DNA from: Pirellulaceae bacterium
GTDB lineage: Bacteria > Planctomycetota > Planctomycetia > Pirellulales > Pirellulaceae
Direction: 5' to 3'
DNA: 64,000 nucleotides
Assembly: GCA_018402565.1 (NCBI GenBank)
Contig: JAGYIQ010000001.1
Coordinates: 62,001 to 126,000, forward strand
The translations under genes were made by a program, and so were the position numbers. Below, piece by piece: positions 45,402-53,705 of the stretch (its first letter is position 1; every line of letters starts with the position of its first letter). The notes under the pieces were generated by a model, which saw only the letters and a program-made list of their open reading frames with translations, was not told where the DNA came from and made no database searches.

Positions 45402-46598
45402 ATGGGAGTCAACCAACCCCTCAATCGGAAACTGAACATGGCCCTGGTCGGCGGCGGCCAAGGCGCCTTCATCGGTCGCGTCCACGCCACCGCCGGCGTG
45501 CTGGACAACCGAGCCCGCTTGGTGGCTGGTGCATTGAGCAGCAATCCGGAACGCTCGAAAGCCAGCGCCGCGGACTATGATATCTCCAGCGAACGAGCGT
45601 ACGGCAGCTATCAAGAAATGCTGCAAGCCGAAGCGGCTCTACCTGACGGCCAGCGGATAGACTTCCTGTCCGTGGCCACGCCCAACCATACGCACTTTGA
45701 AATCGCCAAAGCCGGTGTGGAGGCGGGCTTCAATGTGATCTGCGACAAACCCATGACCTTCGACTTGGCACAAGCCGAAGCCCTAGCCGCTGCCGTCGAA
45801 CGAGCGGGAGTGGTCTTCGCCGTGTCGCACAACTACACCGGCTATCCCTTGGTCCGCCAAGCTCGCGAGATGATCCTGGCCGGGGAACTGGGTGAGATCC
45901 AAGCCATTCGCGCTCAGTACATTCAAGGCTGGCTGCGAACCAAGCTGGAAGATGAAGAACAAAAACAAGCCGCCTGGCGGACCGACCCCACCAAGAGCGG
46001 TGCGGCGGGCGCCTTTGGTGACATCGCCACGCACGCCTATAACTTGGGTCGCTACATGACGGGCCTCTTCCCCGACAAAGTCAGCTGCCACCTGCGCAGC
46101 TTTGTACCCGGTCGCGTGTTGGATGATTATGGCACCGCCCTGATCACCTACGAGAACGGTGGACTGGGTACGGTCACCGCCAGCCAGATCAGCCATGGTC
46201 GCGAAAACGACTTGGAAATCGAAATCGATGGCACAAAGGGTTCTTTACGTTGGAGACAAGAAGAACCCAACCAACTGATCGTGCGTCAGAACGGTCAACC
46301 GCACAAGATCTACACGCGCGATCCCAACGCTCCCCACATGACGCCGCTGGCCGCCGCCTCGTGTCGGCTACCGTCCGGACATCCCGAAGCATTCTTCGAA
46401 GCATTCGCCAACGTCTATCGCTCGGCCTTCGACGCGATGGCCGCCCGCGCCGCTGGGCAAAGCTTCGAAAGTCGCGATACCATTTATCCCAACGTCTACG
46501 ATGGCGTCGAAGGTATGTACTTCATCCAACAATGCGTCGCCAGTAGCCAAGGCGATGGTCAATGGCTGCCACTCAAGCACGCCGCAGCGCGACGTTGA
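45402..46598 (+). CDS. Gfo/Idh/MocA family oxidoreductase
   Basis: 398 residues. It has a Rossmann N-terminal domain with [58 protein letters not shown] (the conserved D-K-P), then [20 protein letters not shown]. The C-terminal domain has [20 protein letters not shown] and [15 protein letters not shown]. Enzymes of this family oxidise or reduce sugars or inositol-like compounds with NAD(P). Substrate unknown. The ATG at 45402 follows AGGAG by about 11 nt; a second possible start is the Met of MALVGGG. It is bracketed by terminators at 45305 and 46735, so it is probably transcribed alone. Confidence 0.88.
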   Translation: MGVNQPLNRKLNMALVGGGQGAFIGRVHATAGVLDNRARLVAGALSSNPERSKASAADYDISSERAYGSYQEMLQAEAALPDGQRIDFLSVATPNHTHFEIAKAGVEAGFNVICDKPMTFDLAQAEALAAAVERAGVVFAVSHNYTGYPLVRQAREMILAGELGEIQAIRAQYIQGWLRTKLEDEEQKQAAWRTDPTKSGAAGAFGDIATHAYNLGRYMTGLFPDKVSCHLRSFVPGRVLDDYGTALITYENGGLGTVTASQISHGRENDLEIEIDGTKGSLRWRQEEPNQLIVRQNGQPHKIYTRDPNAPHMTPLAAASCRLPSGHPEAFFEAFANVYRSAFDAMAARAAGQSFESRDTIYPNVYDGVEGMYFIQQCVASSQGDGQWLPLKHAAARR

Positions 46599-46734
46599 TC
46601 CTTCAATCTCATGCCACGACAAACACTTGGGATTGACAACTTGGCCAACGCTTGATTAATTGATAGAGATTCTGCCTGCGAAGCGTACGAACTTCGTCCG
46701 CGACGATCGATTCGCAACGCAACAGAACACACGG

Positions 46735-46774
46735 AACTCGACTTGGGAATGTGGCCCCCAAGTCGAGTTTTTTT
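46735..46774 (+). terminator. Intrinsic terminator after the oxidoreductase gene
   Basis: Stem AACTCGACTTGGG / CCCAAGTCGAGTT (13 bp), followed by TTTTTTT at 46768-46774. It is well placed 137 nt after the stop codon and may also act on the convergent minus-strand gene. Confidence 0.88.
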
Positions 46775-46861
46775 ATGCACTCAGACCCAACCCCTCGCTC
46801 GCATACGCGACACGTTTTTTGTACTTGGTTGAGGGATGGAGCGAATCATTTCTTACCCACA

Positions 46862-48343
46862 CTACATCGCCGCGTTGGGACTGAAGGGCGTGGGAACGTT
46901 GAAGGTCGGATGGAGCAAGAGATTGAACACACCTTGCCACGAAGTATAAATCGACAAGACCGTCACCAAGACCTGCGCCGCAATCAAGACCCAAAACAAC
47001 GGCATCAGCGTCAAACCCCAAGACCAGGACGCGGGAATCGCTCGCGTGCACGCATGATGCCACGCCCAACCCCAAATCGACCACAAGGGCCAAAGGCAGA
47101 GTACGTACAGTGCCGACAACAACCACCACAGGTCGTAAGGGATCATGGCAATCCGCGTCAACCACAACGGAAAGGTCAGCACCAAGGTGGCGGCGGCCGC
47201 CAACGTCAACCGCAGGGGACTGGCCCAATATCGCTGGGCCGCACGACGCCATTGCCAATAACTGGACCAACGCCCCGTCTCGCAGTAACGGCAATGCACC
47301 AATGGGTAGTACTGCAGTGCCGCAAACAGATGCACCACGCCCAAGACAAAAAATACCAACTCGCCCCCCTCGCTCTGGGCTCGCGTTGCCAACAACAACC
47401 ACAAGGTCGGCCCGATGAACCAGAGGATCATGCCAGCAAACGCGCCCAACCCCCAACCGAAAAAATAAGGCAGATGCAGCGATGCCACCCAGCCCCAAAA
47501 CCGCTCGCTGGCCGCTGACAGCAACGTCCCCTGCCGCAAGTGCAACCACAGCACGGCCGGCACGAACCAATTCGACAAAGGGGCAGCGCAATAATAGGCC
47601 GCCACCGAACGAGGAAACCACACGCCCATGGTCCGGTCGATCAACGCCCGCACCCAACTCGCCGACACCACCCGCTTAAACAGTCCCGACGCCAAATACC
47701 AAGGCACCAACAGGGGCCAGAAGAAATGACGCAGTCGCCCCCCAGTCAAACCGACCCCCAACCAGTGCACCACGGTCAGACCGAAAACGACGTATTCCCA
47801 TATCCGCCATCGCGCGACGATCGCTGCCTGGGGATCGATCAGCCACGCGTCGTAACGCATCTGCGACACCACCCACAGCGGCAACCAAGTCACCGCCACT
47901 CCGAACATCAACCGGCACACCACCCACCCTTGCTCGGAGCCAACCAAGGCGTCACGCCAACGCCCCCCACGCACCACTCGTGCGGTCACCTCGACCAAGA
48001 ACCCCAACGCCACCCATTGCACGACCGGTATCGTGGCTGTCCACGCCAGCAAGAACCACATGCCCACCAGGCCGCCGACCCAACGGAACGCCGCTCCCAC
48101 TTGCCGCACTCCCCACAGCAGCCCATCCTCAAAACGACTGCCGCCACGACTCGGCACAGCATCCGCGATACCAGCGGCAGCCACAGCGACTGGCGGAGCC
48201 ACAGCGACTGGCGGAGCCCACAGCAACTTGCGGAGCCACAGCAACTTGCGGAGCCACAGCAACTTGCGGAGCCACAGCAACTTGCGGAGCCACAGCGACT
48301 GGCGGAGCCACAACAACTTGCGCAGCCACAGCAACTTGCGCAT
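46862..48343 (-). CDS. Polytopic membrane protein, main open frame (N-terminus disturbed by a frameshift)
   Basis: The frame opens at a codon that gives MRKLLWLRKLLW-type repeats, then reads APPVAVAPPVAVAAAGIADA and a Trp-rich polytopic protein with about eight to ten transmembrane helices (for example LVGMWFLLAWTATIPVVQWV, WVVCRLMFGVAVTWLPLWVV, LFKRVVSASWVRALIDRT). No known transporter family is recognised. The LRKLLW start is an out-of-frame reading of an 18-bp repeat whose other frame gives VAVAPQ. The original N-terminus very probably begins at 48440 (MTQPVTPPAASDLLG); see the adjacent entry. The real product is likely a 525-residue protein, if the extra base is an error. Confidence 0.65.
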   Translation of the reverse strand: MRKLLWLRKLLWLRQSLWLRKLLWLRKLLWLRKLLWLRKLLWAPPVAVAPPVAVAAAGIADAVPSRGGSRFEDGLLWGVRQVGAAFRWVGGLVGMWFLLAWTATIPVVQWVALGFLVEVTARVVRGGRWRDALVGSEQGWVVCRLMFGVAVTWLPLWVVSQMRYDAWLIDPQAAIVARWRIWEYVVFGLTVVHWLGVGLTGGRLRHFFWPLLVPWYLASGLFKRVVSASWVRALIDRTMGVWFPRSVAAYYCAAPLSNWFVPAVLWLHLRQGTLLSAASERFWGWVASLHLPYFFGWGLGAFAGMILWFIGPTLWLLLATRAQSEGGELVFFVLGVVHLFAALQYYPLVHCRYCETGRWSSYWQWRRAAQRYWASPLRLTLAAAATLVLTFPLWLTRIAMIPYDLWWLLSALYVLCLWPLWSIWGWAWHHACTRAIPASWSWGLTLMPLFWVLIAAQVLVTVLSIYTSWQGVFNLLLHPTFNVPTPFSPNAAM

Positions 48344-48347
48344 CCGG
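48181..48347 (-). repeat. 18-bp intragenic tandem repeat with a one-base indel
   Basis: About nine near-copies of GGAGCCACAGCAACTTGC (plus strand), with a CGACTGGC variant at both ends. One unit at 48213-48231 has 19 bases because of an extra C. Encodes VAPQVA-type units on the minus strand. Confidence 0.9.
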
Positions 48348-48440
48348 GGCAGTTAGAATCGGCGGTACGCCCGCCGCGCCCTCCGACGGTCTCAATCCGA
48401 GTAAATCGCTAGCCGCTGGCGGAGTGACGGGTTGGGTCAT
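48220..48440 (-). pseudogene. N-terminal part of the membrane protein gene, out of frame by one base
   Basis: From the ATG at 48440 the minus strand reads MTQPVTPPAASDLLGLRPSE, then GAAGVPPILTAPDAQVAVAA and several VAPQVA units. GAGGGA lies 8 nt upstream, a good ribosome binding site. At 48217-48219 the repeat unit has CCC instead of the CC of all other units. Removing one base joins this frame to the downstream one, giving VAVAPPVAVAPPVAVAAAG and a continuous 525-codon gene. As written the frame ends soon after the array. Confidence 0.75.
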
Positions 48441-48647
48441 TTTAATGTCCCTCAATGGTTGTCGCGTTCTGCCCGCCCCCACCCTCGATCGTACCTGCCA
48501 ATTCACTGGGCGGTTGTCAAAGATCGTAAAATTTTGCCAAAGTTTGCCGAATCATGAAACGAAACGTCGCCGCAACGCGGTAAGCTTTATTAGGGAGCGG
48601 GTCCCGCCCGCATCGGGGACCCACGGACACTGGGAATCGGCCTGCGC

Positions 48648-50465
48648 ATGACCAACTCATCCTCCAACTCGTCCCCCGGCTCATCCTCCAATCATGCCGC
48701 CTCGGTCGCGACGCCAGCCAATTGGCTTGGGCAGCTGGCTTTTGTGCTGATTTTGTTGACCGGCATCGCTTACTTGCTCCAACAATCGCTGGCGAAGACC
48801 GCGCTGCGCCGCATCGACCCGCGGATCCTGACCGAGGTCCAGCGTCCAGGCCTGCACGGGACGCTGGCGACGCTGGACGAGGCGTTTGCCCATGCGTGGC
48901 AGACCCAGCATTTGGAGCCGACACCTCCCGCCGACGACCTCACGATCATGCGGCGATTGTCCCTGGCGCTGACCGGCATGCCACCCTCCCTCGAACAGAT
49001 CCGTTGGTCGGAAAGCTTGCCAGACAGTCAGCGGCTCGAGCAGTACTTGGCTCACTTGCTGCAAGACCCACGCACGCACGATTACTTGGCCGAACGATTG
49101 GCTCGCAGTTGGGTTGGGGCCGAGTCCGGCCCGTTTGTGGTGTTCCGCCGTCAGCGTTTCGTCACATGGTTATCGGATCAGCTGCAGCAGAATCGTCCCT
49201 ACGACCAGATCGTCCGCGACATGCTGACCGCTCGCGGTTTGTGGACGGATCACGGGCCCGTCAACTTTTTCTCCGCCCAAGCGGATCCCGACCAGGATAA
49301 TCGAATCGATTTGGTCCGAGTCACGGGCCGAGTCAGTCGGAATTTTCTCGGTATGCGGATCGACTGCCTCCAGTGTCACGACGATTTTACGGGTGGCACT
49401 GAGTTCGGTACGCCAAGTGAACCGCGTGAGGGGCTACAAACCGATTTTCATCGTTTGGCATCATTTTTTGGACAAATTCAACTGGCGCCGACCGGCCTGC
49501 ACGACCGCTTGAACGCGCCCACCTACGCGGTCGAACTGTTGGGTGATGTTGAACCAACCCGCCTGACGGCGGCCGTCCCCTACGGGCAAGACTGGGTCGG
49601 TCCCCCCAGCGACAATGGTGCAAGTGCGGCGGTTGCGGCAACGACTGCCGACTCGGTCACAACCGCACCCGACTCGGCGGCAACCGTCGATTCGACGACC
49701 AACGACACGCCATTGCGACAGACCTTCGCCCAGTGGTTGACGCATCGCGAAAATCGACCGTTCGCTCGAGCCATGGTCAATCGTGTCTGGGGGTTGATGT
49801 TCGGCAAACCGCTGGTCGAGCCGATCGATAATTTGCCGCTACACGGCCCCTTTCCACCTGGCCTTGAAGAACTGACTGACGACTTTATCGCGCACGACTA
49901 CAACTTGCGTCGCTTGATCACACTCATCGCCTACAGCCGTCCCTTTGCAGCGGACAGTCGCGGCTCGCATGAATTGACGCCGGCCCACCAGCAACACTGG
50001 GCCTGTTTCCCCACCTCCAAGTTGCGCCCCGAACAAATGGCGGGCACCATTTCGCAAGCCGCCTCCTTGGTGGCCTTGGATGACTCGACGCACATCGTCA
50101 CGCAGTTGGTGCGCTTCGGTGAAGAACTGGACTTTCTCACACGATACGGCGACTTGGGGGACCAGGAATTCGAACAGGATGGCGAGACGGTGTCCCAGCG
50201 TCTGTTGCTGCTCAACGGCGAGATGGCCACGCAACGGTTGCGAGTCCAGGACGGTCTGCCGTTCAACTCGGTCATTCAACTCGAGCGACTCGGGCAATCT
50301 CCGGCACAGATTGTGGAGTTAGTCTATCTCATCGTACTCACTCGACGGCCCACACCTCACGAAGTCGCCGCCATTGCACCCGTGATCGCCGAGGAACGCC
50401 GCGCCGGCATTGAAGACTTGCTGTCGGTGCTGATCAACTCCTCCGAGGCCTTGTGGAACCACTAA
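48648..50465 (+). CDS. DUF1549/DUF1553 protein, membrane-anchored
   Basis: 605 residues. A signal anchor near the N-terminus (LGQLAFVLILLTGIAYLLQQ) precedes the DUF1549 part (MRRLSLALTGMPPSLEQIRW, RTHDYLAERLARSWVG, FFSAQADPDQDNRIDLVRVT, MRIDCLQCHDDF). The DUF1553 part follows (FAQWLTHRENRPFARAMVNR, VWGLMFGKPLVEP, GLEELTDDFIAHDYNLRRLI). The family is highly expanded in planctomycetes and forms gene pairs with DUF1501 proteins, as here. The usual N-terminal cytochrome c domain (CxxCH) is missing, although CLQCHDD is present. Function is not established; a role in polysaccharide metabolism has been suggested for the family. Confidence 0.9.
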   Translation: MTNSSSNSSPGSSSNHAASVATPANWLGQLAFVLILLTGIAYLLQQSLAKTALRRIDPRILTEVQRPGLHGTLATLDEAFAHAWQTQHLEPTPPADDLTIMRRLSLALTGMPPSLEQIRWSESLPDSQRLEQYLAHLLQDPRTHDYLAERLARSWVGAESGPFVVFRRQRFVTWLSDQLQQNRPYDQIVRDMLTARGLWTDHGPVNFFSAQADPDQDNRIDLVRVTGRVSRNFLGMRIDCLQCHDDFTGGTEFGTPSEPREGLQTDFHRLASFFGQIQLAPTGLHDRLNAPTYAVELLGDVEPTRLTAAVPYGQDWVGPPSDNGASAAVAATTADSVTTAPDSAATVDSTTNDTPLRQTFAQWLTHRENRPFARAMVNRVWGLMFGKPLVEPIDNLPLHGPFPPGLEELTDDFIAHDYNLRRLITLIAYSRPFAADSRGSHELTPAHQQHWACFPTSKLRPEQMAGTISQAASLVALDDSTHIVTQLVRFGEELDFLTRYGDLGDQEFEQDGETVSQRLLLLNGEMATQRLRVQDGLPFNSVIQLERLGQSPAQIVELVYLIVLTRRPTPHEVAAIAPVIAEERRAGIEDLLSVLINSSEALWNH

Positions 50466-50479
50466 CCAGGAATCGCACC

Positions 50480-51847
50480 ATGACCATCCACTCGCATTCC
50501 CACTCGGACCCCAATTGCCAGTCGGCTTGGCACTTGAGTCGCCGCAGCTGGTTGCACTCGTTGGCCTGGGGCAGCGCCTGTTGGCTGACGCCACTGGCCG
50601 AGACACTCGGGCGGATCCATCACGAGGACTTGCAGCGGGACAGCCTCGCCGCGCGGCAAATTGCCCGCCGGCTCCGGCCCGCCAAGAGCCTGATTGTGAT
50701 CTGGCTGCAGGGCGGTCCCAGCCAACTGGAGACGTTCGATCCCCATCCGGGCTCCCCCAGTGCCGAAGGGTCGCTGGCCATCCCCACCCGAGTGCCCAAC
50801 CTGCAGTTCTCGGATAATCTGCCGCTGCTGGCCGAGCGAGCGGATCGCCTGTCGATCATTCGGTCGGTCACCAGCGAAGAGGGGGACCACGAACGAGCGA
50901 TACACAACATGATGACGGGTTATCGCCCCGAACCCACCCTGATCCATCCGGCCCTGGGCAGTGTCATTTGTCACGCCACCCAGTCGTGGGACAATGCCAC
51001 AGACCTACCTCGGCATGTCTCGATCTTGGCCACGGGGCAATCCAGCCGGGGCGGATACCTCGGGCCGCAATACGATGCCTTCCGCACCTACGATCCGGCC
51101 AACCGCGTGCCAGACGTCGAAGCTCGAGTGGACGATCCGCGCTTCCAACGACGATTGCAATGGTTGACTCAAGTCGTCGAGCCGGAATTCCAACGAGGCC
51201 GACTGTCCAATCCGCAACTGGCCGCCACCGCAGACACGATCCGGCAAGCGACACGTCTGATGTCGTCGGAACAATTGGCCGCCTTCGATGTGACCGGTGT
51301 CTCCCCGACCGAACAAAAACGCTACGGCGATACGGCCTTCGGCCGCGGTTGCATCGCCGCCACTCAATTGATCCAGGCCGGGGTGCGCTGCGTGGAAGTG
51401 ACCCTGCCGGGCTGGGACTCGCATGCCAACAACCACACCTTCCAACGCAACAACTGCGCCATCCTAGATCCAGCCGTCGCCGCGATGCTGGATGACCTGG
51501 CCGCTCGCGAACTCTTGGACTCGACCCTGGTACTGATCGCCGGCGAATTCGGGCGGACCCCAAAACTGAATGTGGCCGGCGGCCGAGATCATTGGCCGCA
51601 TGGCTTCAGCGTCGTCCTGGCCGGCGGCGGCATCCAAGGCGGCCGAGTCATCGGTGAAACCGATCCGGCGCCACCCATTGAGAAGACTGGCAGCCGACTC
51701 AAGTTGGTCGACCCGCACCCGGTAGAAAACCTGCACGCCACGATCCTGCATCTGATGGGAATCGACTACCAAGAGGTGATCCAGACTCCCATCGGCAGGC
51801 CGCTCAAGATCTCCGAGGGACAAATCATCGATCAACTCCTCAGCTGA
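50480..51847 (+). CDS. DUF1501 domain protein
   Basis: 455 residues from the ATG at 50480 (MTIHSHSHSDPNCQSAW). A hydrophobic segment with a twin arginine (HLSRRSWLHSLAWGSACWLT) suggests Tat export. The core shows KSLIVIWLQGGPSQLETFDP, LPLLAERADRLSIIRSVTSE and GDHERAIHNMMTGYRP, then LVLIAGEFGRTPKLNVAGGR and HWPHGFSVVLAGGGIQGGRV, ending with a sulfatase-like signature region. DUF1501 is related to alkaline phosphatase/sulfatase folds. It follows the DUF1549 gene by 14 nt, the standard planctomycete pairing. CAGGAAT precedes the start. Confidence 0.92.
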   Translation: MTIHSHSHSDPNCQSAWHLSRRSWLHSLAWGSACWLTPLAETLGRIHHEDLQRDSLAARQIARRLRPAKSLIVIWLQGGPSQLETFDPHPGSPSAEGSLAIPTRVPNLQFSDNLPLLAERADRLSIIRSVTSEEGDHERAIHNMMTGYRPEPTLIHPALGSVICHATQSWDNATDLPRHVSILATGQSSRGGYLGPQYDAFRTYDPANRVPDVEARVDDPRFQRRLQWLTQVVEPEFQRGRLSNPQLAATADTIRQATRLMSSEQLAAFDVTGVSPTEQKRYGDTAFGRGCIAATQLIQAGVRCVEVTLPGWDSHANNHTFQRNNCAILDPAVAAMLDDLAARELLDSTLVLIAGEFGRTPKLNVAGGRDHWPHGFSVVLAGGGIQGGRVIGETDPAPPIEKTGSRLKLVDPHPVENLHATILHLMGIDYQEVIQTPIGRPLKISEGQIIDQLLS

Positions 51848-51895
51848 TCAGAGGACGTCCTAACATCGTCAAACGCCGACGAATTCGGCGGGATG

Positions 51896-51982
51896 AGCGG
51901 TCCACACAGGTGTTAGACAGCCCACAGGCGTTAGACGGTCCACAGGCCTGAGACGGTCCACGGGTGTTAGGCGGTCCACAGC
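51896..51982. repeat. 19-bp tandem repeat at the 3' end of the PhyH gene
   Basis: Four to five near-copies of GCGGTCCACAGGCGTTAGAC, with the last unit running into the 3' end of the minus-strand PhyH gene. The PhyH C-terminus (FPLLWTA) is encoded by repeat sequence. Confidence 0.75.
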
Positions 51983-52833
51983 AGGGGGAAGAATTGCCCA
52001 CCCAGAGGCTGTCCGGGCGGGATCGGCGGCACACCCGCCAGTAGCGAGTCGGCACTCTCGCTACACACGCCGTCTCGAACCGTATTGATCACGACCGCGC
52101 GACGTGGTCCCGCCGTGTGATTGGCGTACGAACCGTGAATCAGCAACGGATGATGGAACGAAGCGTACCCCCGCGGCAACGGAATCGCGACCGGAGCTGA
52201 AAAAATCGCCAACTGTTCTTCCGTCAACACCTGACGGATCGCTTCCATGTCACCCGCCAAACCAGTGATCGGCAGCAGATCCCACTGATGACTACCCGGG
52301 ATGTATTGCAGGCAGCCGTTGTCGACCGTCGATTCATCCAACCCAATCCAACAGGTCAGGTGGGCCATTGGCCGAGTCCGCGTCCAATAGGAGTAGTCTT
52401 GATGCCAGGCGACCACCCCGCCGTGATGAGCCGGCTTGCAAAACAGCTGATCGTGCCAGAACCGCACGTCCCCTTCGAGTAACTGCGAGGCGGGCACCAG
52501 CATCCGCGGATTAAAGAGACAATCGTGCAGGGCCGTCCGCAATCGCCACGCGCCCAACGCGTGAAACAGGACATGGGATGGATCTTCGCTCTCATTCGAG
52601 TTGTACTCGTACCACAGCGAACGACCCGCGTGGTCCGGCTGCACCAACTCGCTCAATTCGTCACAAATCGCATCGCACTGTTCGGGCGTGAAGACCTGAA
52701 TCCCGCTGACATAGCCCCACCGTCGGAAATGCTCCAACTGGTCGTCAGTCAGTCGCAACGGCTCCACATCGGCGACCCTCGAAAAGAGTTCGCCAATCGG
52801 TCGATGTGCCAGGGACAGATCATTCGCCAACAT
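51967..52833 (-). CDS. Phytanoyl-CoA dioxygenase (PhyH) family protein
   Basis: 288 residues. Non-heme iron, 2-oxoglutarate-dependent oxygenase fold. Iron ligands are the His and Asp of WHQDYSYW near residue 150 and the distal His of LLIHGSYANHTAGPRRAVV near 240, with the Arg that binds 2-oxoglutarate. Other parts: DQLEHFRRWGYVSGIQVF, GRSLWYEYNSNESEDPSHVL, and MAHLTCWIGLDESTVDNGCL with QYIPGSHQWDLLP. Such enzymes hydroxylate small molecules or halogenate substrates; the target is unknown. GAGGG lies 6 nt before the start. Confidence 0.9.
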   Translation of the reverse strand: MLANDLSLAHRPIGELFSRVADVEPLRLTDDQLEHFRRWGYVSGIQVFTPEQCDAICDELSELVQPDHAGRSLWYEYNSNESEDPSHVLFHALGAWRLRTALHDCLFNPRMLVPASQLLEGDVRFWHDQLFCKPAHHGGVVAWHQDYSYWTRTRPMAHLTCWIGLDESTVDNGCLQYIPGSHQWDLLPITGLAGDMEAIRQVLTEEQLAIFSAPVAIPLPRGYASFHHPLLIHGSYANHTAGPRRAVVINTVRDGVCSESADSLLAGVPPIPPGQPLGGQFFPLLWTA

Positions 52834-53017
52834 CAGGCACCCTCAGATTCTAGGGCAGAAAGTTACACGATTCTCGACATCGACATGCGCTCAAACCCAG
52901 CCGGGGCACAAGTCTGGACATAGACCGTCGCACCATGCGGCGCACACCTCTGGACAAGGCCGCTCCCGCACTCAATCACACCGCTGGGCCTGCAAGTAGG
53001 GTAGGCCCAGCACGCCC

Positions 53018-53040
53018 CCATCCGCCGCGTCGGCGGATGG
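53018..53040. other. Perfect 10-bp hairpin without T tract
   Basis: CCATCCGCCG, loop CGT, CGGCGGATGG. It lies between the convergent ends of no pair of genes but 37 nt after the thioredoxin stop on the minus strand. No U-rich tail was seen, so it may be a stability element or a rho-linked terminator. Confidence 0.5.
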
Positions 53041-53076
53041 AGTCGCTCGTGTGGGAAATCCGCCCCGTCGATTCAA

Positions 53077-53394
53077 CTACTTGTTTCGATCGATCATGCC
53101 CTGCAAGACCGCCTTGGGCTGGCCACCCAACACCTTGTCAACCACTTCGCCGTTCTTGAACAGCAGGATTGTTGGAATACTGGACACCTGGTACTTGATG
53201 GCCGAATCGCGGTTCTGATCCACGTCCAACTTGCCGATCTTGACCTGACCGTCATACTCCTTGGCCAATTCATCGATGACCGGGGCAATTTGTCGGCAGG
53301 GACCGCACCAAGTCGCCCAGAAGTCGACCATCACCAATTGATCGGCGTCCAAAACCTCAGATTGAAAATTGCTGTCGGTAAATTCGAGTGCCAT
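53077..53394 (-). CDS. trxA: Thioredoxin
   Basis: 105 residues, the standard size. The active site WCGPC is at about residue 30 in VDFWATWCGPCRQIAPVIDE, followed by LDVDQNRDSAIKYQVSSIPT with the cis-proline, and FKNGEVVDKVLG. It is a cytoplasmic disulfide reductase reduced by thioredoxin reductase. AAAGG precedes the start by about 8 nt. No reductase gene lies nearby. Confidence 0.97.
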   Translation of the reverse strand: MALEFTDSNFQSEVLDADQLVMVDFWATWCGPCRQIAPVIDELAKEYDGQVKIGKLDVDQNRDSAIKYQVSSIPTILLFKNGEVVDKVLGGQPKAVLQGMIDRNK

Positions 53395-53705
53395 GAGTCA
53401 GGCCTTTCTCCACGGGGGAACACGGTCAGCGGAAACACACGTACAGTCGGTAGACAAGAGCCCAGCCCAATGGCCCAGCCCGGTGACCGGGCCCGATGCC
53501 CCAGCCAGACGTACTGCCCGATGTACTACCCAGGGGCTCGACCCCGCCCGTGGGCCCTCGAATGGTAGGAGATAATTCCCCCATCGTCAATTGGGAGGAG
53601 CCTGATCGACCCCGCGTGTGACTTGGGCTAAACTGAGTGTCGGGGCGAAGCGGTTTCTGGTCCGGCAGGGCTGGGGTTCGCCACGAGACGATTGGGATTT
53701 TGCCA
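53395..53705. other. Divergent region between trxA and the NPCBM gene
   Basis: 311 bp with the promoters of both genes by position. No repeat or terminator of note; CAGCCCGGTGACCGGGCCCGATG near 53475 is a short GC hairpin. An upstream extension of the plus-strand frame to 53637 is not supported. Confidence 0.4.

Noticed and set aside
52981..53076. Possible tRNA or small RNA near the 53018 hairpin
   Set aside because: Only one strong stem-loop; no cloverleaf, no T-loop motif and no CCA end.
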